From: Ceratotherium simum simum
Taxonomy: Eukaryota > Chordata > Mammalia > Perissodactyla > Rhinocerotidae
Length of the DNA: 64,000 bases
NCBI RefSeq assembly: GCF_000283155.1
Contig: NW_004454170.1
Coordinates: 17,554,732 to 17,618,731, forward strand
Direction: 5' to 3'
The position numbers and the translations under genes are program-made. Within the stretch, counting starts at the first letter, position 1, and each line of letters starts with the position of its first letter. Positions 50,646 to 62,544 of the stretch are shown here, in pieces. The notes beneath the pieces were generated by a model. That model worked only from the letters and a program-made list of their open reading frames with translations. It searched no databases and was not told the origin of the DNA.

Positions 50646-53162
50646 AAAAGATAATGGCTAATAGCTAGAAATACATCCCAAAGGCACATATATTTGACAA
50701 ATGCCTTCTCTAGGCCAACCACAGAGCTGCCTCTCTGCAGAGCCTTATGGTGTCCTGTGATTGCAGCATCATATGAATGTCACCAAAACTGTGCTTCAGA
50801 GAGCTGGCAAAGGAGGAGAATTGCCGGAGAGGGAAATCCCACATTACAAGAACTCGCTAACATAAATACGTGTTCTTTGAGTTGTTTTTCTAGTAGTGGT
50901 GAGGGATTTCTGTTGATCTACAACCCACACACTTTCTCTCACCAGGTCTCCCTCAGGATCAGGAACAGGCATTTGTGAGATGGCTGGCTAGGGACAGAGC
51001 CCAGCTGAGGAACAGAACCAGCTAATTATCCAAGTGGGGGCCAAACCCCGAACATTGGCCTCGTTTGAAGAACACACCAGTGAACTCCAGCATCAGATTA
51101 CAGAGACCAGCTGTATAATGCAACACTGCCCATGGAGATGGCCATCTACTGTTTCTACCACCAGTACCCCCTCTTCCTCTGACAACAACACTCTCTCCCT
51201 ACAGTTCTTTCCAAAAACTGCAGTGTTCTTACATGACATTGATGGTCAGTTAACAGGTTCAAGGACAGGGAGTTCCTCCCCCGGGATGCTTGGATTTAGA
51301 CCAGAGTTTGGTTGATCTCTTCTGAAGAAGCTAGGCCATAAAATAAAAGGCTTCAGGAGCTGTCTTTGTCCATGTTTTCTCTCACAGAGCAAAGCTGGCT
51401 GCAGTGAGAGAGAAGAATAAAGCTGACCCTCGGGAGGTAGGAGGAATGAAAGAAGGAAGGAATTCTGCTGGAGCTAGTGCCCTGATCCTACTGTACCTGA
51501 AGCCTGATTACTTCCTGTATTTCTGCAACGTGGTGGTTCTGTGCGACACCCCTTCCTTGAAAAGCCCCTCCTTGCTTAAACTAGTCTAAGTTTGGTTTCT
51601 GTCACGCACAGTGACCCACTCACCTATTCTGTCCAGATAATACTGTCTAGATAAGAAACCAAAGTGAAAGTTGACATAACTGGCATGGCCAGACAAGAGC
51701 TAAGTAAGATATATGACAAACAAGGGAAAACTCAGAACCATGCCCCTGGCATGGAGCCAATATACTAATTAGAGAATGTGCAACCTTTTTTCTTGAGGTC
51801 ACCTTAGCAAGTGACTTAATTCCTAAGACATTGAAACACTGCTCCCTCTTCAGCTTCAGAAAGACTAACAAATTATACACATTCATGATCTTGGAGAGAG
51901 CCAGAGTCCTCTTCTCAAGACATCAGATGCTGATGAATGCAGGTTAACACTGGATGGAGGGGTCACTGAGGGATCCTTCAAAAGAGAGGGAAAAGAATAA
52001 CCTAAGTAATAAAACCCTACCTCTCACAGTGTGTTGGGGTAGGAGACTTTTGTTTTAGATGTCTGGGAAATATCTGGCTGAAAGAATCTGTTTGAATTTA
52101 TAAAAACCTTCTCAAATCAATGACTCTTTCAGACAAATCATGGATCCATAAATTTTAGAAAAAATATATTTGTCCATTGTTCCACTTTTCCTACTTCTGC
52201 CTACAACGTCTGTGAGATTGCTTTGCATAACAGGCATACGCTATCTGTCTTCCAGGATGACAAGTATTAAAAAAAAATTCCAAGATAACTTCCCATTCTT
52301 GCACAGAAGACAAACCTACAATTACAGTGCATGATGAAGAGGCAACCATAAAGTTGTTCTAAAATATCAACTATCTACAAAGCACCCAAACGAACTGGAG
52401 CTATTTGTCAGAGAAAACAAAATGCTTCTTACTTTTTGGAGTCATTAAACCAAAATTCATTCTAGTACTTCTGAGTCATATCACATCCCATACCACCTAT
52501 TTGGAATACAATAAAACACAAGCAATTTTAATAATTAAAAAGACTTGTGCTTATATACAGGAACTCTTTAATTGTTACCCAAATCTATTTGATAGAGATA
52601 TGTAAGCACAAACAAAGAAAGTGGTTTTAATTGTACTTTCATTGTGAATAAATAAAATGCTGAGTTGTTGGAAGAATCAAGAGGTTACTCTCCCAGTAGA
52701 AGAACTAAGTGGCATGGCCATTTTCTCAGAAAGGAATTTAAAAGAGCACCTTTGTCTATTTATAAGGAACAATGGAGTGTGTTTATTAACAATGGAGTCT
52801 AGACGAAGGGACTGCTGCCCTCGTAGAAGCGTTGGCACCCAGGGTCCAAGTTTAACTCGATGGCAATGATCTCTCTTTTCAGCTCTGAAGTTATTTTTAC
52901 CCTGCCAGCTATGCAGATGAGCTCATGGCCTCCGAGCAAGAAAGAAACCAGGCTGATCCCCGGTTAATATTTTATGAACAAAATGAAAATACTGAAAGCC
53001 ACCACTCCCGGCACTGAGCTTCACACCCTCTATAACCGACCCTGTAGAGATACAGCCATGGCAAATTTCTGTGCCAATCTAGCATTGAAAAGGGCAAGGC
53101 TATAGACAATTCACAGAAGAAACACAGAATATTTAATAATTATATCAAGAAGTGCCACAGCA
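50646..53162. other. Unassigned intronic stretch of 2.5 kb
   Basis: No named repeat or gene was recognised. The section 52,050-52,660 is A/T-rich. Short open frames are unsupported. Confidence 0.35.
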
Positions 53163-53353
53163 GGGCCAGTCCCAGTGGCCTAGTGGTTAAGTTTAGTGCA
53201 CTCTGCTTCGGTGGCCCAGGTTCGGTTCCTGGGGGTGGACCTACACTGCTCTGTTAGCAGCTGTGCTGTGCTGGCGGCCCACATACTAAAAAATAGAGGA
53301 AGCCTGGCACAGATGTTAGCTCAGAGCAAATCTTTCTCAGCAAAAAAAAAAAA
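53163..53353 (+). repeat. ERE SINE, older copy
   Basis: GGGCCAGTCCCAGTGGCC, TAGTGGTTAAGTTTAG, GGTTCGGTTCCTGGG and GGCACAGATGTTAGCTCAG end in an A-tail at 53342-53353. Duplications are not clear. Confidence 0.9.
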
Positions 53354-53357
53354 GTTT

Positions 53358-53652
53358 CATAGCATTATAGTCAAAGAAATCCAAATTAAAACAACACAAG
53401 AGCCTGTTCAGCCTACCAAATCGCCACCATTAGAAACACAGTAAATTGATACATCCATTTTGAAAAGCTATCGGATGTGTATAGAATGTGTATAGAAAGA
53501 CATTGAAGCTGTTCACTCTCTTTGATCCAGTAGTTTTAGGAATTATCTCAAGTACACACTCCAAACCGAGGGCAAAGTTTTACATACAACATTGTTCACT
53601 GAAGCATTTTCTATGACAGTAAAGAATTTAAAAATCACCCACAACTAAGTAA
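53358..53652 (+). repeat. Old L1 remnant, left part
   Basis: AAAGAAATCCAAATTAAAAC, CAGTAGTTTTAGGAATTATC and ACATTGTTCACTGAAGC are L1M-type ORF2 end and 3' UTR phrases. The sequence appears to resume at 55108. Confidence 0.7.
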
Positions 53653-54480
53653 TAAGAAAACAAACAACCAAATTAAAAAATGGTCAAAAGAAGTGAACAG
53701 ACACTTCACCAAAGAGAGATGTGGATGGCAAATAAGCACATGAAAAGATGCACCGTTGTTAATCCTTAGGGAAATGCAAATTAAAACCACAATAGTTATT
53801 ACCGCACACCTATTCGAAGGCTAAAACAAAAATGAAACAAAACAATAAAGAGCCTGACAATACCAAATGCTGGTAAAAACACGGAGCAACTGGAACTCAT
53901 ATATTGCTAGTGGGAATACAAAATAGTACAGTCATTTTGGAAACTAGTTGGCAGCTGCTTAGAGTTAAACATACACTTGCTATGTGACCCAGCAAAGAAC
54001 AGTCATTTATCACAGCTAGATTCATAATTGCCCCAAACTGTAAACAATCCAAATGTCCCTCGAATGGTGAATAAACAAATTGTGATACACCCATACAACT
54101 GAATACCAGACAGCAATAAAAAGGAATGAACTACTGATATACGCAACAACATGGATGAATCTCAAAAGCTTTATGATTTTTAAATGCAAGAAGTCAGAAT
54201 CAAAAGGCTACATACTTATTCTATGTATATGATATTCTGGAAAAGGCAAAACTATAAGGATAAAACAGATCAGTAATTGCTAGGGACTGGGGATGGGGAG
54301 AGGGGACTGACTCAAAAGGGGATTGAAAGAAATTTCGGAGTGACAGAAATATTCTGTATCTTGATTGTGGTGGTGGTTAGGCAACTATATACATTTGTCA
54401 TAACACATAGAACTGTGTATCTGAAAAGGATGGATTTTACTCTGTGTAAATTATACCTCAGTAAACCTGAGTTGAAAAAA
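53653..54480 (+). repeat. L1 3' fragment, plus orientation
   Basis: AATGGTCAAAAGAAGTGAAC, GATGTGGATGGCAAATAAGC, CTGGAACTCATATATTGC, CCAAATGTCCCTCGAATGG, CATGGATGAATCTCAAAAGC and AATTATACCTCAGTAAACC are in L1 order down to a short A-tail at about 54474. Confidence 0.88.
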
Positions 54481-54499
54481 AATCAGAGCTCCTAGTGGT

Positions 54500-55107
54500 T
54501 TTTTTTTTTTTAATATACATAACATAAAATTTACCATCTTAACCATTTTTAAATGTACAGTTCTGTGGCATTAAGTATATTCACTTTGTTGTGCTACCAT
54601 CACCACTACCCATCCCCCAACTCTTTTCATCTTGTAAAACTGAAACACTGTACCCATTAAACACTAACTCCCCATTGCCTCCTACCCCAGCCCCTGGGAA
54701 CCACTCTACTTTCTGTCTCTATGAATTTGACTACTCTAGGTACTTCATAAGTGGAATCACAATATTTGTTCTTTTGTGACTAGCTTATTTCACTCAGCAT
54801 AATGTCTTCAAGGTTCATCTGTGTTGTAGCATGTGTTAGGATTTCCTTCCTTTTTAAGGCTGAATAATATTCCATTGTATGTATGTATCATATTTTGTTT
54901 ATCCATTCATCCATCAATGGACACTTGGGTTGCTTCCACCTTTTGGCGATTGTGAATAATGCTGCTATGAACATTGGTGTACAAATACTATCTCTTCAAG
55001 TCCCTGCTTTCAGTCCTTTTGGGTATGTACCCAGAAGTGGAATTGCTGAATAATACAGTAATTTTATGCTTAATTTTTTGAGGAACCGCCATACCATTTT
55101 CCACAGA
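54500..55107 (-). repeat. L1 3' fragment, minus orientation
   Basis: A T-run at 54499-54511 leads into TACATAACATAAAATTTACC, TGTACAGTTCTGTGGC, CAAGGTTCATCTGTGTTGTAG, AATATTCCATTGTATG and GGAACCGCCATACCATTTTCC. It is antisense L1 and lies back to back with the plus-strand copy on its left. Confidence 0.9.
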
Positions 55108-55480
55108 GAGTCCTTAGCATTATAACAATAGGGGAATGGTTGAGTAAAGTATAGTGCATTCAGTGAAATATTACGCAGCCTTTAAAATGCTATTTCTATA
55201 TTACTTTTAATAACACGGACAAAGTCATCACACAGTCTTAAGGGGAAAAACAGTATAATTTTAAAGGGAAAATATTTTATGTACAATATAAATTCAACAA
55301 TGTGAAATGTGTAAAAGAAAAAAAAGGACTAGAAGGAAATACACCCAAATGGTAACAGTGATCATCTATAGGTGGTAGGATCTCAAGTTACCTCCATTTT
55401 CTTTATATTTATCTGCACTTTCCAAATTTTCTTTAATGAGAATGTATTCCTTCTATAACCAGAAAAACATAACTGTAAAA
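55108..55480 (+). repeat. Old L1 remnant, right part
   Basis: AATAGGGGAATGGTTGAG, ATTACGCAGCCTTTAAAATG and TATTTATCTGCACTTTCC continue the L1M-type 3' region that stops at 53652. Confidence 0.68.
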
Positions 55481-55646
55481 AAAGAGGCAAGGTTGCTTGG
55501 AGTATCTCCCTAACCTTCTGAAGACAGCATCACAGAGAGCAACTCACATGCTTTTCACAAAAGCTACTCTTCATGGCCCTCTCCAGGAGGGCCACTGAAC
55601 TGATGGTGAGTTTTACATTCATATCAAGAGCTACAGACATGTTTTG

Positions 55647-55899
55647 GTTTTTTTTGAGGAAGATTGGCCCTGAGCTAACATCTGTTGCCAATCTTCCTCC
55701 CTTTTCCCTTTTTTCTCCCCAAAGCCCCAGTAGATAGTTGTATGTCATCGTTGTACATCCTTCTAGTTGCTCTGTGTGGGAGGGACGCCACCCCACCATG
55801 GCTGGATGAGCAGTGTGTAGGTCCACGCCCAGGATCCAAACCAGCGAACTCCGTGCTGCCAAAGCAGAATGCACGAACTTAACCACTGTAGGCCGGCCC
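55647..55899 (-). repeat. ERE SINE, reverse orientation, long variant
   Basis: The element reads TTTGAGGAAGATTGGCCC, AGCCCCAGTAGATAGTTG, CATCCTTCTAGTTGC and the reversed head ending ACCACTGTAGGCCGGCCC. A 16-bp duplication with one mismatch (CTACAGACATGTTTTG and CTACAGAAATGTTTTG) lies at 55631-55646 and 55900-55915. Confidence 0.94.
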
Positions 55900-56294
55900 C
55901 TACAGAAATGTTTTGATTGCTATATTTCAAATATGACTAAAATTCAACAAATGTAGAAAAAATTTTTCCAATAATCATTGGATCCTTACTTAATCAAAAG
56001 CTTCTAAACCCAATGTGGACTGGTCAGACGTGATGTTGTTCCTCATGTTGCAAACCAATCTTCATCTGATGCCCTGCACCCCACACCCTCAGGGGCACTG
56101 GGCTGGGGGACCCCCCTTCCCGTCTCTGCAACTCCTTACTCTCCATCTGTTGACACAGCTCTTCCTGGGTGCTCAAGGCGCCCCTCCCTCCTCACCATCC
56201 CGGTTTCCCTGTCCAGCTTCTGCAGAAGCTCCTGCAACCCCACCTCCTCAGCCCACTGCCATCTGGCTTCTGCCCTCATCGCTCTATGAAAATG

Positions 56295-57204
56295 ACTCCC
56301 ATTACAGGTCACCAATGACCTCCAGGTCCCCAAATCCAACATGCACTTGTTGGAATTCATATGATAGTACTTTATAATTCTGCAGTGTTTGGTGCCTCTC
56401 TTGGAAACTCCTCCCTTTCCTTTTGAGTTACCTTTTTCCTCTGGCCACTCCTCTTCCTCCACTTTCCTTTAAAAACAATGTTTCCTAAGGTTTCATACTT
56501 ACACCCTCCCCCTTTTTCTTCCAATCCACATATTCTCTCTAAGTGGCATCACTAATACCAAGCTTTCAACTATCACTTGGATGCAAATGACTCCCCAGTC
56601 TTTATCTCCAGGGAGGACCTCTCTCCTTGCATATCCAGTACAGCGTAGGGTATTTTCCCTCTGCAATCCAACCACCTTCTACAGGGCTTCTGGCCTGCAT
56701 GTACCCCCTACAGTGCATTCTTCACACGGCAGAATGAACTTTCTAAAGTGTAAATCAGATCAACTTTGCTTAAAATGCTCTAGCTTCTCATCACACTTTA
56801 CAATAACATCCCAATCCTTTCCTGTGAATGAGGCCCTGCATGATTTGGGCCCTGCCTTCCTCTCTCACCTCACCTCCCTCCACCATCTCCATCACTCTCT
56901 GTGATCCAGCCATACCAGTCTCCTCTCTGTTTCTTGAACATTCCAGACATTTCTGTTTCAAGGGCTTTGCTGGTCCTTTGGTTTGGAACTCTCTTCGTCC
57001 CACATCTTCACACGGCTGTTTTCTTCTCATCATTCAGGTCTCAAATATCACCTCTTCTGTCTTTCTCCAGAGATTATCTTATAGTACTCCTGTAGCTTTG
57101 TCCCCATTAATATCTCTATCTCTCTATCCCCACTGCCAATGCCCTCATCATTTTTCACATGACTACCTACTCATTTTTCTCTGCCTCCCTGTCCCCTTCT
57201 CCCA
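56295..57204 (+). repeat. L2 LINE relic, copy 1
   Basis: GGTCACCAATGACCTCCAGG, CTTCACACGGCAGAATGAAC, GCCCTGCATGATTTGGGCCC and CTTGAACATTCCAGACATTTC are L2 ORF2-end landmarks. The 5' limit is uncertain; 56,015-56,295 may also belong. Open frames of about 110-140 codons here are relic sequence. Confidence 0.75.
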
Positions 57205-58025
57205 CAATCCTATCTTCAGACCATTACTAGAACAATCTTGCTAAAATTCAAGTCTGATACGTAGCTTCCCATTTTAAATCCTCTAATGCTTCCATATTGA
57301 CTTTAGAAAATGCCATGATCTAGCCTAGCCTCCTACCACACCTTCCCCATGCCACCCTCCAATCACCTGAACAAATTACGGTTTCCTACAGGTGCCAGGT
57401 TCTCACATGAGTGCCTTTGCATGTACCTCGCCTTGTTTAGGTATAACCTGCTCTCAAAAACACTTCACTTCCCTCAAAACTCTGTTCAGGTGAACTTCCT
57501 TTAGGAAGCCTTCTTAAATCACCCTTTCCTTCAATCTTCTATCTTGTAATTTATTTTTTTATCTGTCTTCCCTACTAAACTGAGTTCTCTGAGGGCAAAG
57601 CCTATGCCATATTTTCAGTACAATATGGAGTAAGGCATGTCTTATCCCATTTGGGCTGTTACAACAAAATACATAGACAAGGTGGCTAAAACAATGGAAA
57701 TTTATTTCTCACTGTTCTGGAGGCTGGGAAGTCCAAGATCAAGGCAGCAGCAGATTCGGTGTCTGGTGAGAACCAGCTTCCAGGTTCACAGACTGTTGTC
57801 TTCTCCCTTGTCCCCACATGGAGGAAGGGGCAAGGGAGCTCTCTGGGGCCTCTTCTTATAAGGGCCCTAATCCCATTAACTAATCACCTCCCAAAGGTCC
57901 ACCTCCAAATACCATCACATTGGGGGTTAGGTTTCAGCATATGAATTTTTGGGGGACATGAACATTCAGTCTATGACAAGGTACTTGGCACACAGTAAGT
58001 ACTTAATAAATGTATGTTGCAAGAA
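57205..58025 (+). repeat. L2 LINE relic, copy 2, interrupted by an LTR
   Basis: A second L2 3' region begins near CAGACCATTACTAGAAC and passes GCTAAAATTCAAGTCTG, CCTTTAGGAAGCCTTC and GAGTTCTCTGAGGGCAAAGCC. After the LTR it ends with GGTACTTGGCACACAGTAAG and TTAATAAATGTATG. Confidence 0.75.
57639..57978 (-). mobile_element. Solo MaLR (MST/MLT1-type) LTR, reverse orientation, 340 bp
   Basis: GGGCTGTTACAACAAAATAC, AATTTATTTCTCACTGTTC, GGAGGCTGGGAAGTCCAAG, CAGATTCGGTGTCTGGTGAG, CTAATCACCTCCCAAAGG and CCATCACATTGGGGGTTAGG are the reverse complement of a MaLR LTR. Its ends are TG at 57639 and CA at 57978. The flanks AGGCA (57634-57638) and AGGTA (57979-57983) are a 5-bp duplication with one change. 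No viral genes are present. Confidence 0.9.
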
Positions 58026-60414
58026 AGAGTGACTGGGTCAGTTTCAAGTTGCAAATGATCTTGGAAAACATCAAGCCCAAACTCCAAGCCACTATGCAGT
58101 GTTCCTGGGCAAAGATTTTTCCAGCCTCTATCTGGACCCTTGCGTGAATGAGCAGCTCACTTTCTTCCAAGGCAGCTCATCCCTGACCTCGGAGTTATAC
58201 AAAGTAATCCCCTCTTAATGCAGCTGCCAGACTGTCCTGCAAGTGCTCAAAGGTAAGTATCGTGTGTTACTGGAATTATTCTCTTCTCCAGGCTTACATC
58301 CTATTTCTTCTCTCATTTCCCTGTAACTTTTCTTTCCAAATCCTAGTTAGTCTGGATAATTTTATCTGTCACCACTCCTTTTTGCCTCTTCAAAGGTAGT
58401 GCCCATTTCAAAAACCAGGACTGAGTTTAAACGTGGGATCAGCCTGAATCTTGTTCGAGACCCTAAACTCTCGTTATAGCAGGCCCAGGTGGCGTTATCC
58501 CCTCCAGCAGCCACTTCCCTCTCTTAACGTACTCTGAGTCTTTTCCCCACAAAACGCTGCTAAGCCAGCTCTGCCCCCTTCTCTCTCGAGTATGGGGAGC
58601 CATGGATGGTTCTGGACCAGGGGGACAATGTGAGCAAAGCTATGCTTTAGAAGGTCGTCCAGCAGTGGTTGAGAAAGCAGCCAGAGAGAGGAGAGACGCC
58701 TGCACAGAGGAACAAGGAGAAGGCTCTGCCACAGTCCTGCTGTGAGGTAATGAGGTTCTGAACGTGTTGGCAGTAACTGGGATGAATAGGAAGTTCATTA
58801 TCTCCATCTTCCCAGAATACTCAACATGCCGACAGGATGTGCCTGCTCCACATGGTTGTCAGCAGAAGGACTATTAAAATGTCTGAAGTTGTCAAAATGA
58901 ATTGAGGCGGTCACTGTATGGCAAAGAGTGACCGCAGTAAGGTTAGAGTCGCTGGTGTAATTTTCCAGAGGGGAAAACGAAGGCTCTACAGAAAAATCAG
59001 GAGGTGCTCCCGAGAAAAACACAGGGGTCTCTTGGGCAGCCCTCTCTACTGATCCCACCACATCTGCTATTGGCTCCTCTCAGCAACCTCATAATTGGGG
59101 TACCCTGTATGGCACTGTCAGAGAAACCCTCTTGAAGGCCGACAGGCTGGGCCTTCCAAAAGCCAGCAACCAGGTCACAGGGAGGAGAGCTGTGGGAATG
59201 CCGACCCCACACTCGCCCTGAGCTGACACCCAGACACTCCCCCAGCCCTCACCACAGCCCCTCTCTCAGAGCCAAGGAGTGGGGCCTGCTCTTACGCCAC
59301 GTGATGCTCCCTGCCTGCTGACGTCATCGTCTCTGACATATGTAAAAGAAAGGAAGTGGGGGGGTGTTAACTCAAAATTCTGTGGGAACTGTGAGAAAGA
59401 CTATGAACTAGCAAATTATCTCTGGTTCTCCCTCCAAACTCTCGGTTTACACCTCTTTATAGCAGTGGCGGCAGCACCCGTGCTACACACATTTGGGTCT
59501 CCATTCTAGTAATTAGGAACCAGAGCCCCTCAGAATTGGAAGCTATAGCATTTCGTTTCCTCAATATGACCTCAGTGCCCTCCTCCCCACACCACCCGCC
59601 ACTTCTCCCCACCAGCCCCAAAATGCAGCCTGAGGCCATGCACCCTCCAAGCAAATGCAATATAGGCAGCAGATCTGCAGTTCAGGGTGACCCCTCTATG
59701 AGGGAGAAGGTCCTGGTACTATTATGGGAAGGAGGGCAATCAAAAGACCAGTGCCCAGAGGGTTCTCTGGGGACGAGCTGTCAGGGAGATGAACCGGCCT
59801 GCTCCACCTCCCGCCTCTGCCACCCACACGTGCCCCTTCTTTCCAGCAGTTAAGATCTGCTATGATTGTGAAGGGAGCGTGATTTTTTGCTTCTTATTTA
59901 CAATCTTGCTTTAGAGGTGGCTATTATTGGGGGAGGGGAGGCAAGAATATCCCTCAGGGATATTGTGGAATGAAAATGTATGAGAATTCACTGCCCTGGC
60001 ATCAGCGGTATTTAGTATAAACCCTGCATGAAGGTATCCGTCACCCTTTCCATCTGGGAGAGATAAGGGTGTTGATGCCACCCTGCGAGACACCCAGGAA
60101 GAAGATGCCCTGGACTACTCTAGTACACCCGTATTTGAAGCAGAAAACCCATCCCGCATCCTTGCTACTACAGTGTCCTTCCCCGGTGACAGTAGCTGGA
60201 GGCCCAAGTACACCTATGTCACTCCAAAGTCATTTGCTAGTCTAGGCCCCCGTTTCCAACAATCTCAGAACATGTCCATTCTTCTTGACAGGATTTAAAG
60301 AGTAAAGACTGGTGGCGCTCTTCTGATGAACTTCTTTCTGGGATTCCTCTTCACAAAGCTTAAGAAGGGCTGCATGTCGTGGCAGGAGCCACTGTTCCCC
60401 TGGAAAAGAATTCT
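58026..60414. other. Unassigned intronic stretch of 2.4 kb
   Basis: No named repeat was recognised. GC content is moderately raised around 59.1-59.3 and 59.55-59.85 kb, and a G7 run lies near 59359. No coding or RNA gene signature was seen. Confidence 0.4.
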
Positions 60415-60560
60415 CCTCTCATTCATTTATTCATTCAGTCCTGCATGAATGTAGGCTGACATTTCATACGTATCAGGTGCCGATGTGAGAAGCTGGGATG
60501 CAATGGCAAGCAAGACGGTCATGAGCTTAGAGCTTACAATCTAGTGGACCACAGACATCT
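60415..60560 (-). repeat. L2 3' end fragment
   Basis: CTCATTCATTTATTCATTCAG, ATACGTATCAGGTGCCGATG and AGAGCTTACAATCTAGTGG are the reversed L2 tail. Confidence 0.78.
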
Positions 60561-61189
60561 TCCAAGAGCCAAGACCAGGGATGGAATAAGGCAACTCCTG
60601 GCTCTGCGGTGTCATGACTCCATGTGAGTCCCTGCCCATTCTTCTGTGCCTTAGTTGTCCAGTGAGAAAATGAGGCTATGGTGCCACAGGGGTAAAAAGT
60701 TGGTTGCTCTCTGTATGCAGCCCTTCCTCCCACAGTAACACCAGAAGAAATTGCAGGGGGGCGCCAGATTACCCTGCTGACGCTGGGGAGGGTGGGAGGA
60801 AAAGAAGAAAATGAAGATCAATGCATATGGTCCCCTCCTTCCAGGATCAACGTGACTTGCTTCTTTGAGGACTTCTGCTGATGAGGGATAGGCAGAAGCT
60901 TTACTCTGGATGACAATTCTAAAAGGATACCTCTCCCTCCTTGAGTCTACAACTCCATTTCTTGTACCTCAAACACAAATCAATGGGGAAGACGGCTGGT
61001 GGGTACCTCTTTCCAGGTCTGGTGACCAATATCCAGCCATACCTCTGTGTGTCTTATATATATATAATAACCCCAAAAGGGCAGGACAGATTCTGTTAAG
61101 AGAAAAGTGAAACCCAGATAGGAGATAATATAAGAAAGAATCCCTAACCATTATAAACAATAACAATGGCTCAAATATGTCTGGAACTT
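60561..61189. other. Unassigned intronic stretch
   Basis: About 630 bp with no recognised repeat. A short TA-rich run lies at 61055-61068. Confidence 0.4.
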
Positions 61190-61345
61190 TGAATTCTGAG
61201 AAGCACTTTTACATAAACATTCTCCTACATGAGCATCTCAACATCCTTAGAAATATTCTGCGTAGGGATTATTGGCCCCATTTTAAAGAAGAGGAGACCA
61301 AAGCTCATGAAGGTTGAGTGATTTGCTGGAAAAATATCCAAACCA
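61190..61345 (-). repeat. MIR SINE, reverse orientation
   Basis: GAGAAGCACTTTTACATAAAC, CCCCATTTTAAAGAAGAGG and AGACCAAAGCTCATGAAGG followed by TTGAGTGATTTGC are the reverse complement of MIR. Confidence 0.78.
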
Positions 61346-61795
61346 GCAGCTCGTGAGAAACTGGGGATAAAAACAAAGGCCTTAGAAACCTGAGCAAATG
61401 TCCTGATTTCCAAAAAGAAGATTCTAGAATGATAACAAGTGAGCTCATCATCAATCTCAGAAGAATTCGGCAATACATTGGTAAATAGGCTGTGAGCAAT
61501 GACAAAGCAAGCTGATCAAATAAAGCCTGGGAAAACTTGGCCCAGAGCCAGCACACGTGAGGAGGGCTCAGTAAACGTGAGGACTGTTACTCTCACTGTT
61601 ACCATTGTTCCTTATTATCAGGAATTAGCATGGGATTTCTTGGAAAAAACTGATCCAAGTTAACCTTGTTTTTTTTTTTTAATAGGGTTATTGGACGAAT
61701 AGATCAGGAAAATGCTTAAGATCTGGTATCCCTGTATTTTAGCAAGCCCTTCAACAAAATCTCCTTATGCGATCAGAATGGTGAAGAGTACCTCT
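61346..61795. other. Unassigned intronic stretch
   Basis: About 450 bp with a T-run at 61670-61680 and no recognised repeat. Confidence 0.4.
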
Positions 61796-61808
61796 GGGTA
61801 AGTTTCTT

Positions 61809-62511
61809 TTTTTTTTTTTTTTTTTAATTTTTTGTTTATTGCAGTGACATTGGTTTATAACATTGTAAAAATTTCAGGTGTACATCATTGTACTTCTATT
61901 TCTGCATGGACTACATCATGTTCACCACCAAAATACTAATTACAACCCATCACCACACACATGTACCCAATTATCCCTTTCACCCTCTTCCCTCCCCCCT
62001 TCCCCTCTGGTAACCACCAATCCAATCTCTGTCCCTATGTGTTTGTTTATTGTTGTTATTATCTACTACTTAATGAAGGAAATCATACAGTATTTGACCT
62101 TCTCCCTCTGACTTATTTCACTTTGCATTATACCCTCAATGTCCATCCATGTTGTCACAAATGGCTGGATTTCGTCGTTTCTTATGGCTGAGTAGTATTC
62201 CATTGTGTATATATACCACAGCTTCTTTATCCATTCGTCCCTTGATGGGCACTTAGGTTGCTTCCAAGTCTTGGCTATCGTGAATAAGGCTGCAATGAAC
62301 ACAGGGGTGCATGTACCTTTGCAAATTGGTGTTTTCAAGTTCTTTGGATAAATACCCAACAGTGGAATAGCTGGATCATATGGTAGTTCTATCGTTGATT
62401 TTTTGAGGAATCTCCGTACTGTTTTCCATAGTGGCTGCACCAGTTTGCACTCCCACCAGCAGTGTATGAGAGTTCCCTTCTCTCCACATCCTCTCCAACA
62501 CATGTTGTTTA
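61809..62511 (-). repeat. 5'-truncated L1 3' end, reverse orientation
   Basis: On the minus strand this encodes the L1 ORF2 C-terminus ([57 protein letters not shown]) followed by the 3' UTR and an A-tail (T-run at 61808-61826). Flanks GGGTAAGTTTCT (61796-61807) and GGGTGAGTTTCT (62512-62523) form a duplication with one mismatch. The long open frame here (62066-62653) suggests a fairly recent insertion, but only the very end of ORF2 is present. Confidence 0.94.
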
Positions 62512-62544
62512 GGGTGAGTTTCTGACATTTGAAAATCTTGCCCA

